Positions 1-12,126 of a DNA stretch of 64,000 bases are shown here, piece by piece. This stretch comes from Elmis aenea. Taxonomy: Eukaryota; Arthropoda; Insecta; Coleoptera; Elmidae. The DNA is taken from the NCBI GenBank assembly GCA_947652605.1, contig OX393584.1, positions 31,855,467 to 31,919,466 on the forward strand. Reading direction: 5' to 3'. Made by a program: the position numbers and the translations under genes. The notes under the pieces are model-generated. The model made no database searches. It worked only from the letters and a program-made list of their open reading frames with translations, and was not told the origin of the DNA. Every line of letters begins with the position of its first letter. Within the stretch, counting starts at the first letter, position 1.

Positions 1-255
1 AGGGATTCACTGCTTTTTAGTTTGAAAATGTCGAATCATGACTTATTAATCTTTTTGTTTTTCTGGCTGAACCCTACTAACGCTTTATGGAACCCCAGGG
101 TTCCGCGAAACACCATTTACAAAACGGTGGTCTATAGAATTCAAAAGTTAAATAGATAAGTTTATAACGTTTTTGACTATTTTGTTGGACCATTTTGTAC
201 TGCACATTTTTAATCGGGCTTACAAATTTCTGCAAGCGGCTCGATATATTCAATT

Positions 256-312
256 GTGCTGAGGAGTACCTCATATTTCTTAGTTTAAGAAATATGAGGT
301 ACTCCTCAGCAC
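256..312. repeat. Perfect 27-bp inverted repeat with 3-nt loop
   Basis: Arms 256-282 and 286-312 are exact reverse complements around GTT at 283-285. The arms contain GAGGAGTACCTCATATTTCT. The loop is too small for a standard microRNA precursor; a fold-back remnant or hairpin end of an element is more likely. Confidence 0.85.
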
Positions 313-795
313 GTAGTTTACCTTACAACATTCGTCTGCTAATAAATGAGTTTTTAGTTACGTATGAACGTGGCATATTATGTATGAATAATTTCGAAAT
401 GAGTACGACTATTGAACTTAGCTTTTAGATCATGGTCATTCAATACATTTTTTATTTAAAATCGAATTAGCGTACATATGTGTAGTGCTCTAAAAAAAAA
501 AACAGAATAGAAGCGCACGTACACCCACACCCGCAAACAGCGTATATGTTATCTACACTATGGTTGATTCATCCACGTATGACCGTCTAGATACCAAACA
601 CCTTTTATGTGTTTGTTATTATTTATATTGTTTTATGGAAAACCATTCGAGGATATTGTATGCTTAACGTGTTTTAAGTATGTTTGCCACATTCATTGTA
701 TGTAATTATATTTCCATTTACGTTATGATAACGTAATAAAGAGTCGATCCAATACACCATAACATAAATAATCTACGAGGTCACTTACCAAACAC

Positions 796-1100
796 AGGGT
801 GTCCGAAAGGTGACTAACAAAAGTTTATTATTATTCTGGTACAATGAATGGTACAAGATTTTTTGTTAATTTACTTTAGTTTCATTGTTCTTCGTACATT
901 TTATGTTGCATCTACATAAACCCGTTGTTGCACATTCATCATCAATGATGTGTCTGAAAAGTAAATAAAAAAATAAACAAAAAATCGTGTGACAAAATTA
1001 AACTTTTTTAAGTATGTGGGTACTTCATTTTGTATAATTAATAGACATACCATTGTGCCAGAAACCAGAATTGTTTTTTTTTAATTAACCAAAATATATA
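796..1100 (+). mobile_element. ACAGGGTGT-type element fragment
   Basis: Opens with ACAGGGTGTCC, the terminal motif of several elements in this window. The interior (GTTGCACATTCATCA near 930 and GACATACCATTGTGCC near 1045) is partly repeated at 24003-24160. No right end was identified. Confidence 0.5.
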
Positions 1101-1133
1101 GTCACTTCTGGGAAACCGTGTACATTATATACC

Positions 1134-1175
1134 TATGTATATATATATTATATATATGTATATATATATATTAAA
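1134..1175. repeat. TA-rich microsatellite
   Basis: Alternating TA interrupted by TATG units. Simple sequence, no coding potential. Confidence 0.8.
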
Positions 1176-2234
1176 TACTTGTCTGATCAGATTAAAATAT
1201 TTGTCAATGCATTACTGCTACCAGATATTTTATGGCGAAAATACCGATTTTATTCATTTTATAGAATTGCTACAGAGTTTAGGGCTTCAGTTGATTAAAG
1301 TCCTGGCCAAAGTGCTACCAAATACTACAGTTAAATGAATTTAGCATGTGTTCACTTTGAATTCACAATAAAAATTTACACATGTAGGTAAATTTAAACA
1401 AAGTGCAGAGACGAGTTAAGTGGTATTGTTACATTAAAAACACCTAAGGTTTATATTTGCAAATTATAAGTGTCAAAACAAAATTAAAACTTATATTTGC
1501 AATTTCTACGGTTCATTTTTTTAGGCGACAATAATTGAATTTCTTTTTATCGTACATGATATTCACGTTGCGTTTATTTTTGCAAGACGAAAATTGGCCC
1601 GGTTATTCGATAAACGTGCCCAAAAATGTTATCTATAATTTTTTGTGGTAATAAACTGTCAAAACTAGTTTTAGATGCTATTATTATTTACTGTCGGTTA
1701 ATGCCCAAGCTCTGTGAAGTAATGCTTACATTTTTAGTGAGCACACTGTAATTGTAGCTGTACTTGGCCAGGATACGTTAAAAATAATTTAACGTTCGTA
1801 ATTCATTACGATTCCGTTTATTTACAATTAACACGCCTTGTTAAGTTTTCTGAATATTTCTTTAATTTTAGATCGGCAGATGTGGCGGATATCTCTCGCA
1901 TGTTTTACTGAAATGAATTTAAACCAGAAAACGCAAAATGTAAGACAAAAACCTGACAGAAATGCAGTTTATGCGCATGCAGCTCCATAATCTTGCTCCG
2001 ATTGCGTTACTGCAACTTTTGACTACCAATTGGGTTTGCTCTCACTTTCTACAGTAATTATACCGTATACATACTTGATTGAAATAAGTGTTCAGCTTGT
2101 GCATTAAAATTACGAGCGTGAAATGTAATTATTTAAATTAATAGGCATCCTAAAGATATTTGCTATGCGCTTTTATTTTTGTCAAAAACGCTTTTGAGAG
2201 TCCCAATTTTGTAAACATTATAAACTTATATACA

Positions 2235-2262
2235 GTAAGCGCCGTTTATTGTGATCACAATT
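2235..2262 (+). mobile_element. Possible pogo/Tc1-like terminal fragment
   Basis: CAGTAAGCGCCGTTTATTG directly after TA resembles pogo/Tigger-type ends (CAGT start, TA target). A similar end, CAGTTGAACCTCTATATTGG, sits near 6034 and another (CAGTTGAACCCCTATGCCG) near 28203. No paired ends were found. Confidence 0.25.
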
Positions 2263-4959
2263 ATCAATTGCGTAATGATTTTATTAAGCGGCGGTTCGAA
2301 TAAGCGAAAATCAGAAATATAGTATATTTTAAATTAATCTAATGATTAAGACAAAAAAGTTGTTTTTATATTTTTTTGCTATAACTTCCAAAGTACGACG
2401 AATTTTGTACTTTTTAAAAATATATTGCGGCTCCTCTCATACTAAGGAATAATTCATCTTATTTAAACAAACCTGTATCTCTTATAATAAGCTAGATCCC
2501 TGTGCTGGAAATCGTATCTGGAACACCCTGCATATTTTTTATGTATTTTTAATTATTACCCAATGATTTTTCATTTCAGTAGATAAAGTTTAACACAAAA
2601 GACTACAGTTTGAAAATAACAGAAGAAGATTAAAAGTAAGAGATATTGTTGTAAAAAAAAAAAACATTTGTAATGGCCTTTTTGAGTAAAAGTTTTAATT
2701 TCAATTTTCATATTTTATTATTTTTCAATTTTTAACAACTTATGATGAATCTTTTTGTTGGTCCTGTCTTTGTAAATTTCAAAAAGTAATACAACCTATA
2801 GTCTTATGATTTTTGATTAAACTCTTTATTTTAAAATTAGTTTATGTATCATACACATTTCAAGAACAAAATTGTTTAAGAAATCGAAAATAATTTATTT
2901 AAAGAAATCCATTATATTAACATTTCGCGCTTTGATAAAGCCGTAATGTTTAAAATATTGATTGTGTTATGAAGCTTATTTAACTTAAATATAACAAAAA
3001 TAAACACTTGAAACATGGCACCTATCAAAAAGGAGGCGATACATTTAAACTTATTGCATGTACGTTTCATTATAACATAAGCATTTCAGATGATTTAAAC
3101 TTGACAAATCAAAAAATTATTGTAATATTGTAATTTGTTTAGAGTATCGTCACTAATATTGATAAACACGGTATTTTGCTTCAAGTCATCAACTTTTTTC
3201 TTTAAATTTGTTGCTTACTATTTTATAACAATATTTAGTTGTGGCGTTAACGAAAGATTTATTGAAAATAGATACAACATATCGAAGTGCAATAATGGTA
3301 TCCTACATCTTTGACATTTGAATCTGCCGAACTCCTTGTTTGTGTATAGGATCACTTTGGAAAATGCTTTAAACCTGAACAAAGCCATCTAAAACTAATT
3401 TCCCTGCTTTCTGCCTCTTCGCAATCTTGTAGGTACCGTATTGGATTGATTGGTTTATAAAATCAAGTTTAAACCAGGAACAGGCTATAATACTCGAATA
3501 TTTTACATTGCATTCGTCCAAGCGAACGGTAACGGGCATTCGAAAATTCTGCATCATATATGACGTTTATTATAAACGTCAAAGTGAAACAATTGCAGTT
3601 GGTGTAGCTAGCGTTGCTAAAAATCCATAGCCATGCTTATGAATACAGACTTATTAAATAACGATTGTTTTCGAATAATATTAAAAATTAAATCGTCGTT
3701 CTATTTATTTAAAATTTCTTTCTTTCAATTAATACACAAAAATCAGAAATTGCTATTTTACATCAAATGCTTATTGTTTCCAGTTTCTCATTAATTAATT
3801 CGGTATTAACGCCTGACCAACTAACCGTGCACTTCTACATTTCACTGGTACACGGTTCTCTTCTGCTGTGTACAGTCTGTTACTACTTAAATTTACTGAT
3901 GTTTACTGTGGCGACTTGAATTTTAGATGTCAATTTATCACACTTTCTTTTATGGATGACTAAGTTACATTTAAATTGGAATTATTACGATAGTTTGGTG
4001 GTATTATTATTTTCTGTAATATATTTTATTCGAAAAATTATTCAAAGCCGTATATTTAGTAGAACAAAAATGACATACGGTTAAATTAATAGGGCATTTT
4101 ATATAGATTTAGTAACACCCTTTTAGGTTAATTGCAATTTATGTTTAAAATATAAAAACTACTTGTTTCTCTTGATTGATTATCTTTAAAAGCTATTTGA
4201 GATCGTTTATGTCTAAGATTAATATTTTTTTCAGTTATTGCGGTTTTCATGATAATTTACGGACACAAATAACTTTGTTTAAATTAATCGACTCTCTGAC
4301 TTTTGTTATAACATGTGTAGTTATCCATGTAACGTGGTGTACCTATAATTGTCATTCTCTACAGTGCTATTGATTTTATGGTTGCTAGCTAGTATATTAT
4401 CTACTGAGATAATTTTGCAGTGGTCTTTAGTTTCACATTAACAATACCTTATGTAAACATTTTGCATATAAAACATTTGATTGGCGCCTTCCATTAAAAG
4501 GTTAGTTCCTACGTTAATATTTTTATCCACGGGCAATCACTCAATATCTAATCTATCGTACCGTTTTCAAAACTGACAGTCCAGTTGAAGGCTGCTTTCA
4601 CGATCAGATTAACTACAATCGAAATGAACGAGGAACTTATGATTTACACTTACGGCCAGTATATACGAGGATATATTTGAAAACTGGTCATCGGGTTAGG
4701 AAAGACAAGTAACAAATAACGTTAGAAAAGCGTTATAAAAAAGCAAGTGCAATGAATTTTGTCATTACTGTCCGTTTAATTTATATTTTGAGTATGCCAT
4801 ACGTGGTACGATTTGTAAAGGTTTGACCAAGTGTCAGCACCGTTATCGATTTACAAAACTGCCGAGACATTACTAATTAAAAATAAAAGGTATTGATAAT
4901 ACACGTACTCATGTCCTGTTTTCGCTTTCACGATACTGCCACGACAGAATAGTACTGTC

Positions 4960-5390
4960 GACCCTTTAACAGATATATTTTATAGTTTCTGTTCACATTT
5001 TACTTGAATTACACTACGTTTGAATCCTTTTTTTAATAAATAAAAACAAGAAACATATACTATTGTTTAATCTCGGTACGTATTTACTTTCTGCAAATAA
5101 CATTATGCTTATAAGTTTTTTTTTTACACATTCGTAGATTTTCGTATTACATTTAATAGTGAAATGGCAAAAATTTTACTTTTTAGTTTACCCACTGTTT
5201 AATTAGACTGCGAGAAATGGACTTGCACAACTTTCATTATAAACGATCACGCAGTGTCACTTACTAACGAATTTTCAATTGGTCAAATCATGTGGATATT
5301 GAAACTGTAAATTTTCTACAAATAAAAAGTTCACGCCAAATTAAATGTAAATTATTTGTCTTCTTATTAGTTTCCAAAAAGGACTTGCGC
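4960..5390 (-). repeat. Dispersed repeat family R, copy A
   Basis: Its reverse complement aligns by eye with 25848-26280 over about 400 bp. Shared blocks include GTGAACTTTTTATTTGTAG, the CATCCACAT / GACCAATT / TTAGTAA series, and AATACGAAAATCTACGA. The motif AAGTCCATTT recurs inside the unit. No coding frame; class unknown. Confidence 0.75.
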
Positions 5391-6195
5391 TTATGATGAA
5401 CGGTCCATATAAAACAAACAAAATGAATATTTGGTTGTCAACTATTGCATTGACTGGCTCCGAAAGTTTACGTGTGACAACAAAACTATTCAAATTTTTT
5501 TATGACACATTTCTTTAGAGTCTAAGTTGGTGTTCCAGTAACATTGTCGATTTGTTAAACGGAGGTTACCGACAATTGTCGGTAAAACGGTATTTTCATA
5601 CATTTCTTTATTTCGTTTGTTTTTCCTGCCGTGTAAAGAGTAATTTCATAATCAACCCTGTCTTCGCACAGTTCGTCTATAAATCAGATTTTGTTTTAAA
5701 CACGTTCGCTCGGCATCTATCTACCTTATTCGAATATTGTATATAAGCAAATATTAACCATTACACGGTAACTTTACCGATTGTAATTAAATTTTTGCAA
5801 AAAAAAATATCGTAAGCAATATCTCGCTTTAAACACCAACGGATACATGCTTTTTTTTGCCAAATTTAGTTGTATTTCGTGTTAAATACAGAACTGAACT
5901 ACTTAATAAAAGAGGAAAAAAAACGATTGATGTAGTGATCGTCTTTGACATACTTAAAAATTTATACAAATATCACAAACATTATATTGGTGAAGGAATA
6001 AATGTAAACTTTTCTAATCGTTATTATGACGTACAGTTGAACCTCTATATTGGTCATCAATCCGTCCTTGAGGGACGGACGAATATAAATTCAATTTTGT
6101 CCATAGGAATGAACTAAAATTGAAATAATCCGTTCTCAGCCTCAAATCTGATGCGCAAATAAACAAAGAAGAACTTAACATTTACTGAGGAAGCG

Positions 6196-6360
6196 ATGAT
6201 GGCAGAAGTTGAAGATAAGGAAAGGAATTGTTGTCTAGAAGGGCAGTCGCCTTTGTTTAAAACATCAGGTTACTCCAATGCTGCTGATCGGCGTCTTTTT
6301 TGTCCCTTTCCATTCGATTTATCAAAACATTTGTCCAGTGTTTTTTGTTTTTGTTTTTAA
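6196..6360 (+). other. Short open frame of unknown status (54 codons)
   Basis: ATG ATG at 6196-6201 opens a frame beginning MMAEVEDKERNCCLEGQSPL, with higher GC than its surroundings, closing at TAA 6358-6360. The frame is also open for some codons upstream. It resembles no kinesin N-terminus and no family I know. It could be chance, a small ORF or part of an unrelated exon. Confidence 0.2.
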
Positions 6361-7426
6361 ATTTTTTGTCAAATATTGGATTTGACTACCTATAATATGT
6401 AACACAATAACGTTTCTGTTTTATTGTACCCAAGTGTAGTAGTTGCTGACGTATCTCGTTTAACCAAATCTGCATTGTTCACCGTTTTCGCCGTTTATCT
6501 TGGACACCTACACCACCTACGATAATGAATCTGTGTCGTGCGGCCATGTACACATATACATATAACGACTATTTAAACAAACTAATAAAGCGAAGTTGTG
6601 GGTGCAATCAAGAATTACAAACCGCTGATTTAAAAAAAATAATTTAAACAACGCATTGGAAACAAATACAATTACGAAGTAAATGATACAGGTACGCATT
6701 TTTACCAGAACGATAAGTTCAGTATGCCGATAATAAACGAAATCAAACTCACTCCCTTTTTTCCTTTAGTTTTTTATTTTACTCACGATATTTTGGGCAT
6801 ATAATACTTATACAGCCTGATTATTGGAACATAGGCCGTGTCTTCGTTAGATGGTTTGAAAAAATAAAGTTATTTTTATTACTTCTATAATATCATCCTA
6901 CTAAATCCCTAATAATTTGTTAAACAAATTTAATATTTTTTTTATAAAGCGTGCCACGACCTTTCTTCAAGTGCCCGAATAAAATTTTTGTAGTTGACCA
7001 CTTTGAACGGCCTTAAATAAAAACTTGATCCTCATTTTTACAGTGTCAACTTGACACCCGGTATACGCAACTGAAGAAATAATTAAACCAAACAGTGCGA
7101 AACCGTTTTGTAGTGTTTTATTGCTTCTAGTTCGTATTGAAACATTAGACTAGTTACGACACTCATTACTATGCTAACTAGATTCCATGAAACGGTTTTC
7201 GACAAAATCGTTTTGTTTGGAAATGTTAAAGGTTCCCTCAGCGAGCATCTAGTTTTAGCGCTGGTGTGTACAATTTATATACTAACGGATCATGAACATG
7301 TGTAATTTTTTTGTAACATTGCATGGTTTAATAAATTATTAAGCGGGCTAATTATGGTAGCCAAAAAAAGAGTTACTTTTATTGTTCTATTCTAGCGAAT
7401 ACTTCAATTAAAATGTAAAACATATA

Positions 7427-7949
7427 CCGCGTGATTCATTTTTACTATTGCACCCATATAACTTTTTTATTTTAAGAGGAAACCCCTATAAACCTAATAA
7501 TTTTGTATATGTATATAGCAGGAAATTTTCCATCAAATGACGTTAAAATGATTTTTTTCTACGATGAACTGTATCAGACCGGCGCGCGGCGATAGTCAAC
7601 TTTTTTTTCAAGTTACGTGGTATACTTTTTTCCTTTACTCTGATGGAGAATTTAATTCTAAATCTAATAGTGCATTAAAAACTAACATACGAAAATTCTT
7701 GAGAAAAAGTAGTTTTAAAAATATTGTTTTTCACAAATATCTAGCAGTCGTATTTGCGAAGAGAAACGCACGATCGGTGTGTAATAATTGTCAGTTTATA
7801 ACTTTTGTAAATGTGTTGTATAGTTTTTTTGACGAAAATGCATTATTTTATGAGCATTTCCTGCGATTTACAAAAATATTAGGTTCATTGGAGTTTCCTT
7901 TTAAAATAACAAAGTTATGGGGGTGCGACAGTCAAACTGAATCACCTGA
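7427..7949. mobile_element. Fold-back DNA element, family D copy 1
   Basis: Ends are inverted: the left begins CCGCGTGATTCATTTTTACT and the right ends GTCAAACTGAATCACCTGA, with about 70 bp of imperfect terminal repeat including AAGAGGAAACCCCTATAAACCT. Flanked by TATA on both sides, consistent with a TA-target element. A 134-codon open frame at 7564-7968 runs through the right terminus and out of the element, so it is not taken as a gene. Copies are at 13935-14784 and 51849-52880, and a single end lies at 27443. Confidence 0.8.
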
Positions 7950-8028
7950 TATATTTAGATATTCTTAAGTTATGTTGTTTATGACCACAATCAACTTTCT
8001 TATTAAACTTTTTTTATATCTTTATTAG

Positions 8029-8139
8029 ACAGAGATATCGAAAAATGCACCCTGCCTAGAATACAGTATAAAGATTCAACGAATCACAGAGCTGCTTTCG
8101 GGCAACTGCATCCCGAAAAACAAACCAGTTTGTTTCCTG
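8029..8139 (+). other. Exon-like segment, not assignable
   Basis: A 111-nt stretch between TTTATTAG and CTG|GTGAGT, open in two frames and higher in GC than its flanks. Neither frame reads as kinesin, and neither leaves the two bases needed to join the exon at 11963. It could be an untranslated exon or chance. Confidence 0.2.
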
Positions 8140-9636
8140 GTGAGTGTCGAGGTAATTTGTGGACATTGTGTAAAGATAAAAATTTAAATGCTCCAGTTTC
8201 TTTAAAGCAATAACTTTCTGTAAATTCAATTGTAGCTCGCTCTATGACGAGCATCGCTTCTCTGTGAACTGCGCTAATATGTTTTTACCGTTAGGTTAGG
8301 ATAGGTTTTATATCATTAAGAAAGGGCTAAACCACAATGCTTATAACTATATTTTCTTCAAACAAAATATACACATGTTGGCTCCTTTTACAATCAATTG
8401 CGTATAAATAGAGTAAATGGTATACGTTAACAAAATGTGATATAATCAAATAAACCGCTTAGCCCAGGGAAGTAAGTACTTAAATTTCCGGTGCATTTGA
8501 TGGACTCACAAATATTTATCATGTTTTGGCAATTTTGCGTAACCGTTTGTTTAAAAAATGTCGTGTAAAATGTTTTACAAAATATAGAAATGAAGTCAAA
8601 TCGAAAACTTAATTGATAAAAGATAGCGAGAGGGTGTTTGAATATAAAATACAATCTATATACCTATGCTATACGTTATCTGCTACTTTATTCTTGTCAT
8701 GCACGGACGCACGTATTATGGTTGAGAGTTGAGACTAGGAGTGGAGTAGTCAGTCAGTCGATCGTATGTAATACTATAGCATAATTGTATCGTAATAAGT
8801 AGCGATAGTTTTAATAAGTAGTAATTGTCTAGTTATGCACTTAATTTGTATTCACATTCCAAGTGTCTATTTTATATTTCGGTTTTTAGTTCAAGTAGTG
8901 CATAACGTCAGTAATGATTTTGCGCCGTATTATCTGCGTACATAGGTAGTTGAATGAATTATTATATTATAGGCTATTCGACTGCCTTCAGCACTTAATT
9001 TTTTCATAGTGCCCTTTACCTTTAAATGGTGCCAGTTTACTAAACGGCCTTTGAATAGTTTTGATCGATCCCTGACAAAAAAATATCAGAAAACTGTTAC
9101 AGACTGAATGTTTACATGTAATTTTTCATTTGTATGTCCTTACACATCACAGCACCGAGTTAGTTTTATTCGCGATGATTAATACAAAGACTCGAAACAG
9201 TTTATAATTATTAGTTGTTCATGATATCCATCTCACTGTTTTAAATTTAAGACAATTTTTTTACAAGAGCATAACGAAGAGACTTTGCATTAAACATTTA
9301 CTGAGAGGTTTTTTTATTCCTAAAAAGTTGTTCTTAACTGTCGCCTAACCGAAGTAACAATCATAATGGGAGGGCGAAAGAAAAATACAATTCTTTTCAA
9401 ACAGCAGTTCTCCGTAATATAACTTTGGCGACGGCCCAAATTTAAAATTTTGTCGCGTACCAGAACATTGTGTAGTGCGAAGCTTCTTAAATTTTGTTGC
9501 ATCTAAATCATAAAAAAAGCAGTTTGTGAATCTTTCACAGCACCGAATAAACAATAGTTTTGATAAAAGATATTGCGATTAGTACATGCATATATCTAAA
9601 TAGTATATGTAATTAGTTTAATCTTATCATCTAGAT

Positions 9637-9840
9637 CAGTGTTTCTCAAACTTTTACTCTGAGGACCTCTTTCAAAATTAATTTTCAACAGAGTACCCCT
9701 ATGAATTCGTTTGTAGGCAATAGTTTTGGTTTTTTCTGGCCTAGCAAATAAATTCGGATGATATTTGTACATTATAAAAGGACATGGGGACCCTTCCATG
9801 AGGATTCAGGGGTCCGTGGACCACATTTTGAGAAACACTG
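9637..9840. mobile_element. hAT-type MITE, 204 bp
   Basis: Terminal inverted repeats CAGTGTTTCTCAAAC and its complement; flanking 8-bp duplication ATCTAGAT / ATCTAGGT with one mismatch. The CAGTGnTTCTCAAAC end is typical of hAT elements. Non-autonomous. A lone similar end (CAGTGTTTTTCAACC) lies near 9908. Confidence 0.9.
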
Positions 9841-11120
9841 ATCTAGGTCGTCGCGTAAAATAATTATTTGTAATAAAAATTGCTGTTTAAAATCACATAG
9901 CACACGGCAGTGTTTTTCAACCTTTTTCGTATTTGTTTTCCCCATTTCTAGATCAAGTTTTATTGTAGTAAACTACCTATATCAGTATTTTTAAATCGAC
10001 TAAAATGCAAACCCCTAAATATCTCGAATCAAAGTAGGTACCTACATTGGATTTACACTACTTTCACAATAAACGGTCCGTTTAAAAACTTATTTTTATC
10101 CTTGATGTTTTTGCCTTAATGGTAAGTTGCTCCTTTGCTATTAACACACATGTCGTTAAACAAATTTTTTGATAAAAACTGGAAAGCTTGCGGTGCTATT
10201 ATTATATTGTACTTTATTGTAATTTTATTTTTAACTTTTGTGTTACACAATTGTATCTTTTTATTATTACTACCGTTAAACTTGACTGTCGTAAAGCCTA
10301 ACACTGTTGCCAGGTTCTTTTATCATTTTAATATTTAAACTCTATCCGCTCGCTTTCTTTCTACGTGGGTTAGGGATGTAGGCGAATTCATCGGAAGTAT
10401 GAATATTCCCCGGACAATGTCCTTGCTACAGTGTTACGCCTTTGTTTTTTCATTACTGCTCGCATAAGTATTTACGCTGTCGCAGGAAATTTTCAATATT
10501 TATCTGACCAATTCAATGTACTTTTGCGTTTCGTAACTTTTATAATTTGTGTTTGAAAGTGGAGGCGTTTATTTTTAAAACATCATTGATAGATATCACC
10601 CATTCTTTGTATTTCGAAAAATTTAGTTCACAGGTAAAAATTGCTTTTTATACACCAAGTCTGCACTTGGCACTATGGTTTTTTTATTTTCACTTAACAG
10701 GCTTCCGATATTTATTAATTAAAATTAAAAGTGTTTTGACAGTCTCAAATGTGATCTGTATACAAAGGTAATTGAACTTTTTTTTGTAAATTAATACTTA
10801 AAATAAGTGACGACTTATTTTTGATCTTAAAGTGTGATTATTATACGCAGACGCTTTTTAAGGTTTTAAGTTCCAGTATCAACAAATGTTTTACCTTAAA
10901 AAACATAAAATTAGAACAGCTAGATCCAACCGAAATTGCTTATTGAGCTTAAAAAAGTATCGCCGGTCTGTTGTGGGCCGCATGTACATATAAATATAGA
11001 CAAAAAAATATAGTAACAATACAGGTAATTGCACAGTCAGATGTTAAATTTCAACTTTCGATTTTTCAAAAATGTCATCACACATGTCTATTGCGCCGCG
11101 GGTTAGATATCGCTGCCTTA

Positions 11121-11294
11121 TGGTGGTCATAAACGTTGCGGTATACCTGTCAGGTTTGCCTGAACAATAAAAAATGTTCAGGTTTACCTAAACAGTTTTG
11201 GTAACATTGCCTGTGCAGTTATGTTACACACACGCTCCGGTATACCTGCAAGCAGGCAAACCTGACAGGTATACCGCAACGTGTATGACCACCA
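11121..11294. mobile_element. TTA-flanked MITE with 42-bp TIRs
   Basis: Arms begin TGGTGGTCATAAACGTTGCG; about 42 bp pair with the right arm at one mismatch. TTA flanks both sides (11118-11120, 11295-11297), consistent with the 3-bp TWA target of PIF/Harbinger elements; class is inferred from target size only. The interior is about 90 bp. Confidence 0.8.
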
Positions 11295-11962
11295 TTAGAT
11301 GTACTTAAATATTTCTATAATAAAATATGTCCGTCGCGTGCTGAGGGCCCAAACCAAGGTATCAATCTGTCCCCTCGGGTAATATTTGATTAAATGTGCA
11401 TGAACTTTTAAATTGTTATGAAGTTTTTTGAACTCTTTACTTCTTAATTGGTGGCATCCAAATTGGATATTGCGCAATGCAAGTGCTTTTTTAAATTGTA
11501 GTTTTACTGTTTGATACGTAATTTTTTAGAATCAAACTGTAGACGATGTATTTGTCGTACATGTTTAATTAATTCTTGGTAGTGTCACAACCAAATGTCT
11601 TTTTGTTTTCGTCTACTTGTTTAATAAGATATTCCATATCTCCACATTTGAAGAACAAAATAAATATTTCATCCCAAAACTATCTAATGGTAAAATAGTG
11701 CGATAATTCGTTAAAACTGTATTAAATTTATTTTGTGATTTACTTGAAAATACTGTGTACTTAGTTCTAAATGTTCCTTAAATAATTCTGTTGCGTGTAT
11801 TTCGTCTTGTTAAGGAAACCATACTTTTTTTCTAATAAATCGCTTAAAGCTTAAAGTGTTACATAATTACAGTCAGTACAACACACTCTTTTGATATATG
11901 TCTGTGCTCGTGATATTTAAAAGTTAATTTTTCGAAATTATAATTTAGCGTTTTTTTTACAG

Positions 11963-12126
11963 GAAACAACCAAAGACGTTCGCTTTCGACCACTGCTTCT
12001 ATTCAGTTGAACCAAATAAAGAGGATCATGCTACTCAAGTAGTAGTATTTGATTTGTTAGGGCGCGATATTCTGGAAAATGCATTTCAAGGATATAATGC
12101 CTGCATATTTGCCTATGGACAGACCG
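11963..12126 (+). CDS. Khc-73: Khc-73 exon 1 of those visible: motor core, first half of P-loop
   Basis: Acceptor TTTTTTTTACAG precedes the exon; its first base completes a codon from an upstream exon (R by family comparison). Residues 1-54 begin [14 protein letters not shown] and run to YGQT, with the kinesin signature [15 protein letters not shown]. The donor is G|GTAAGT, so the first Gly after GQT is split between exons. No upstream exon coding the VKVAVRVRP strand was found in 1-11962. Confidence 0.97.

Larger units (their letters stand above)
1..11962. other. Noncoding flank, probably 5' intron of Khc-73
   Basis: About 12 kb of AT-rich sequence with no recognisable coding exon. Because the first visible exon begins mid-codon in the motor, this stretch is most simply the intron before it. 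It holds the repeats and elements listed separately (hairpin near 256, fold-back element at 7427, hAT at 9637, TTA-flanked MITE at 11121). The blocks 313-790, 1180-2500, 2530-4950, 5400-6000, 6370-7420, 8150-9630 and 9850-11110 show nothing further I can name. Confidence 0.6.

Noticed and set aside
7564..7968. 134-codon open frame on the plus strand
   Set aside because: It runs from inside family D copy 1 through its right inverted terminus and past its end, and the matching part of copy 2 is broken by stops. No domain is visible.
8029..8139. Possible upstream Khc-73 coding exon
   Set aside because: Splice-like ends are present, but neither open frame reads as the kinesin N-terminus and the phases cannot join the exon at 11963.
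9596..9799. 67-codon minus-strand frame
   Set aside because: Falls across the hAT MITE at 9637-9840 and its flank; no coding signal.
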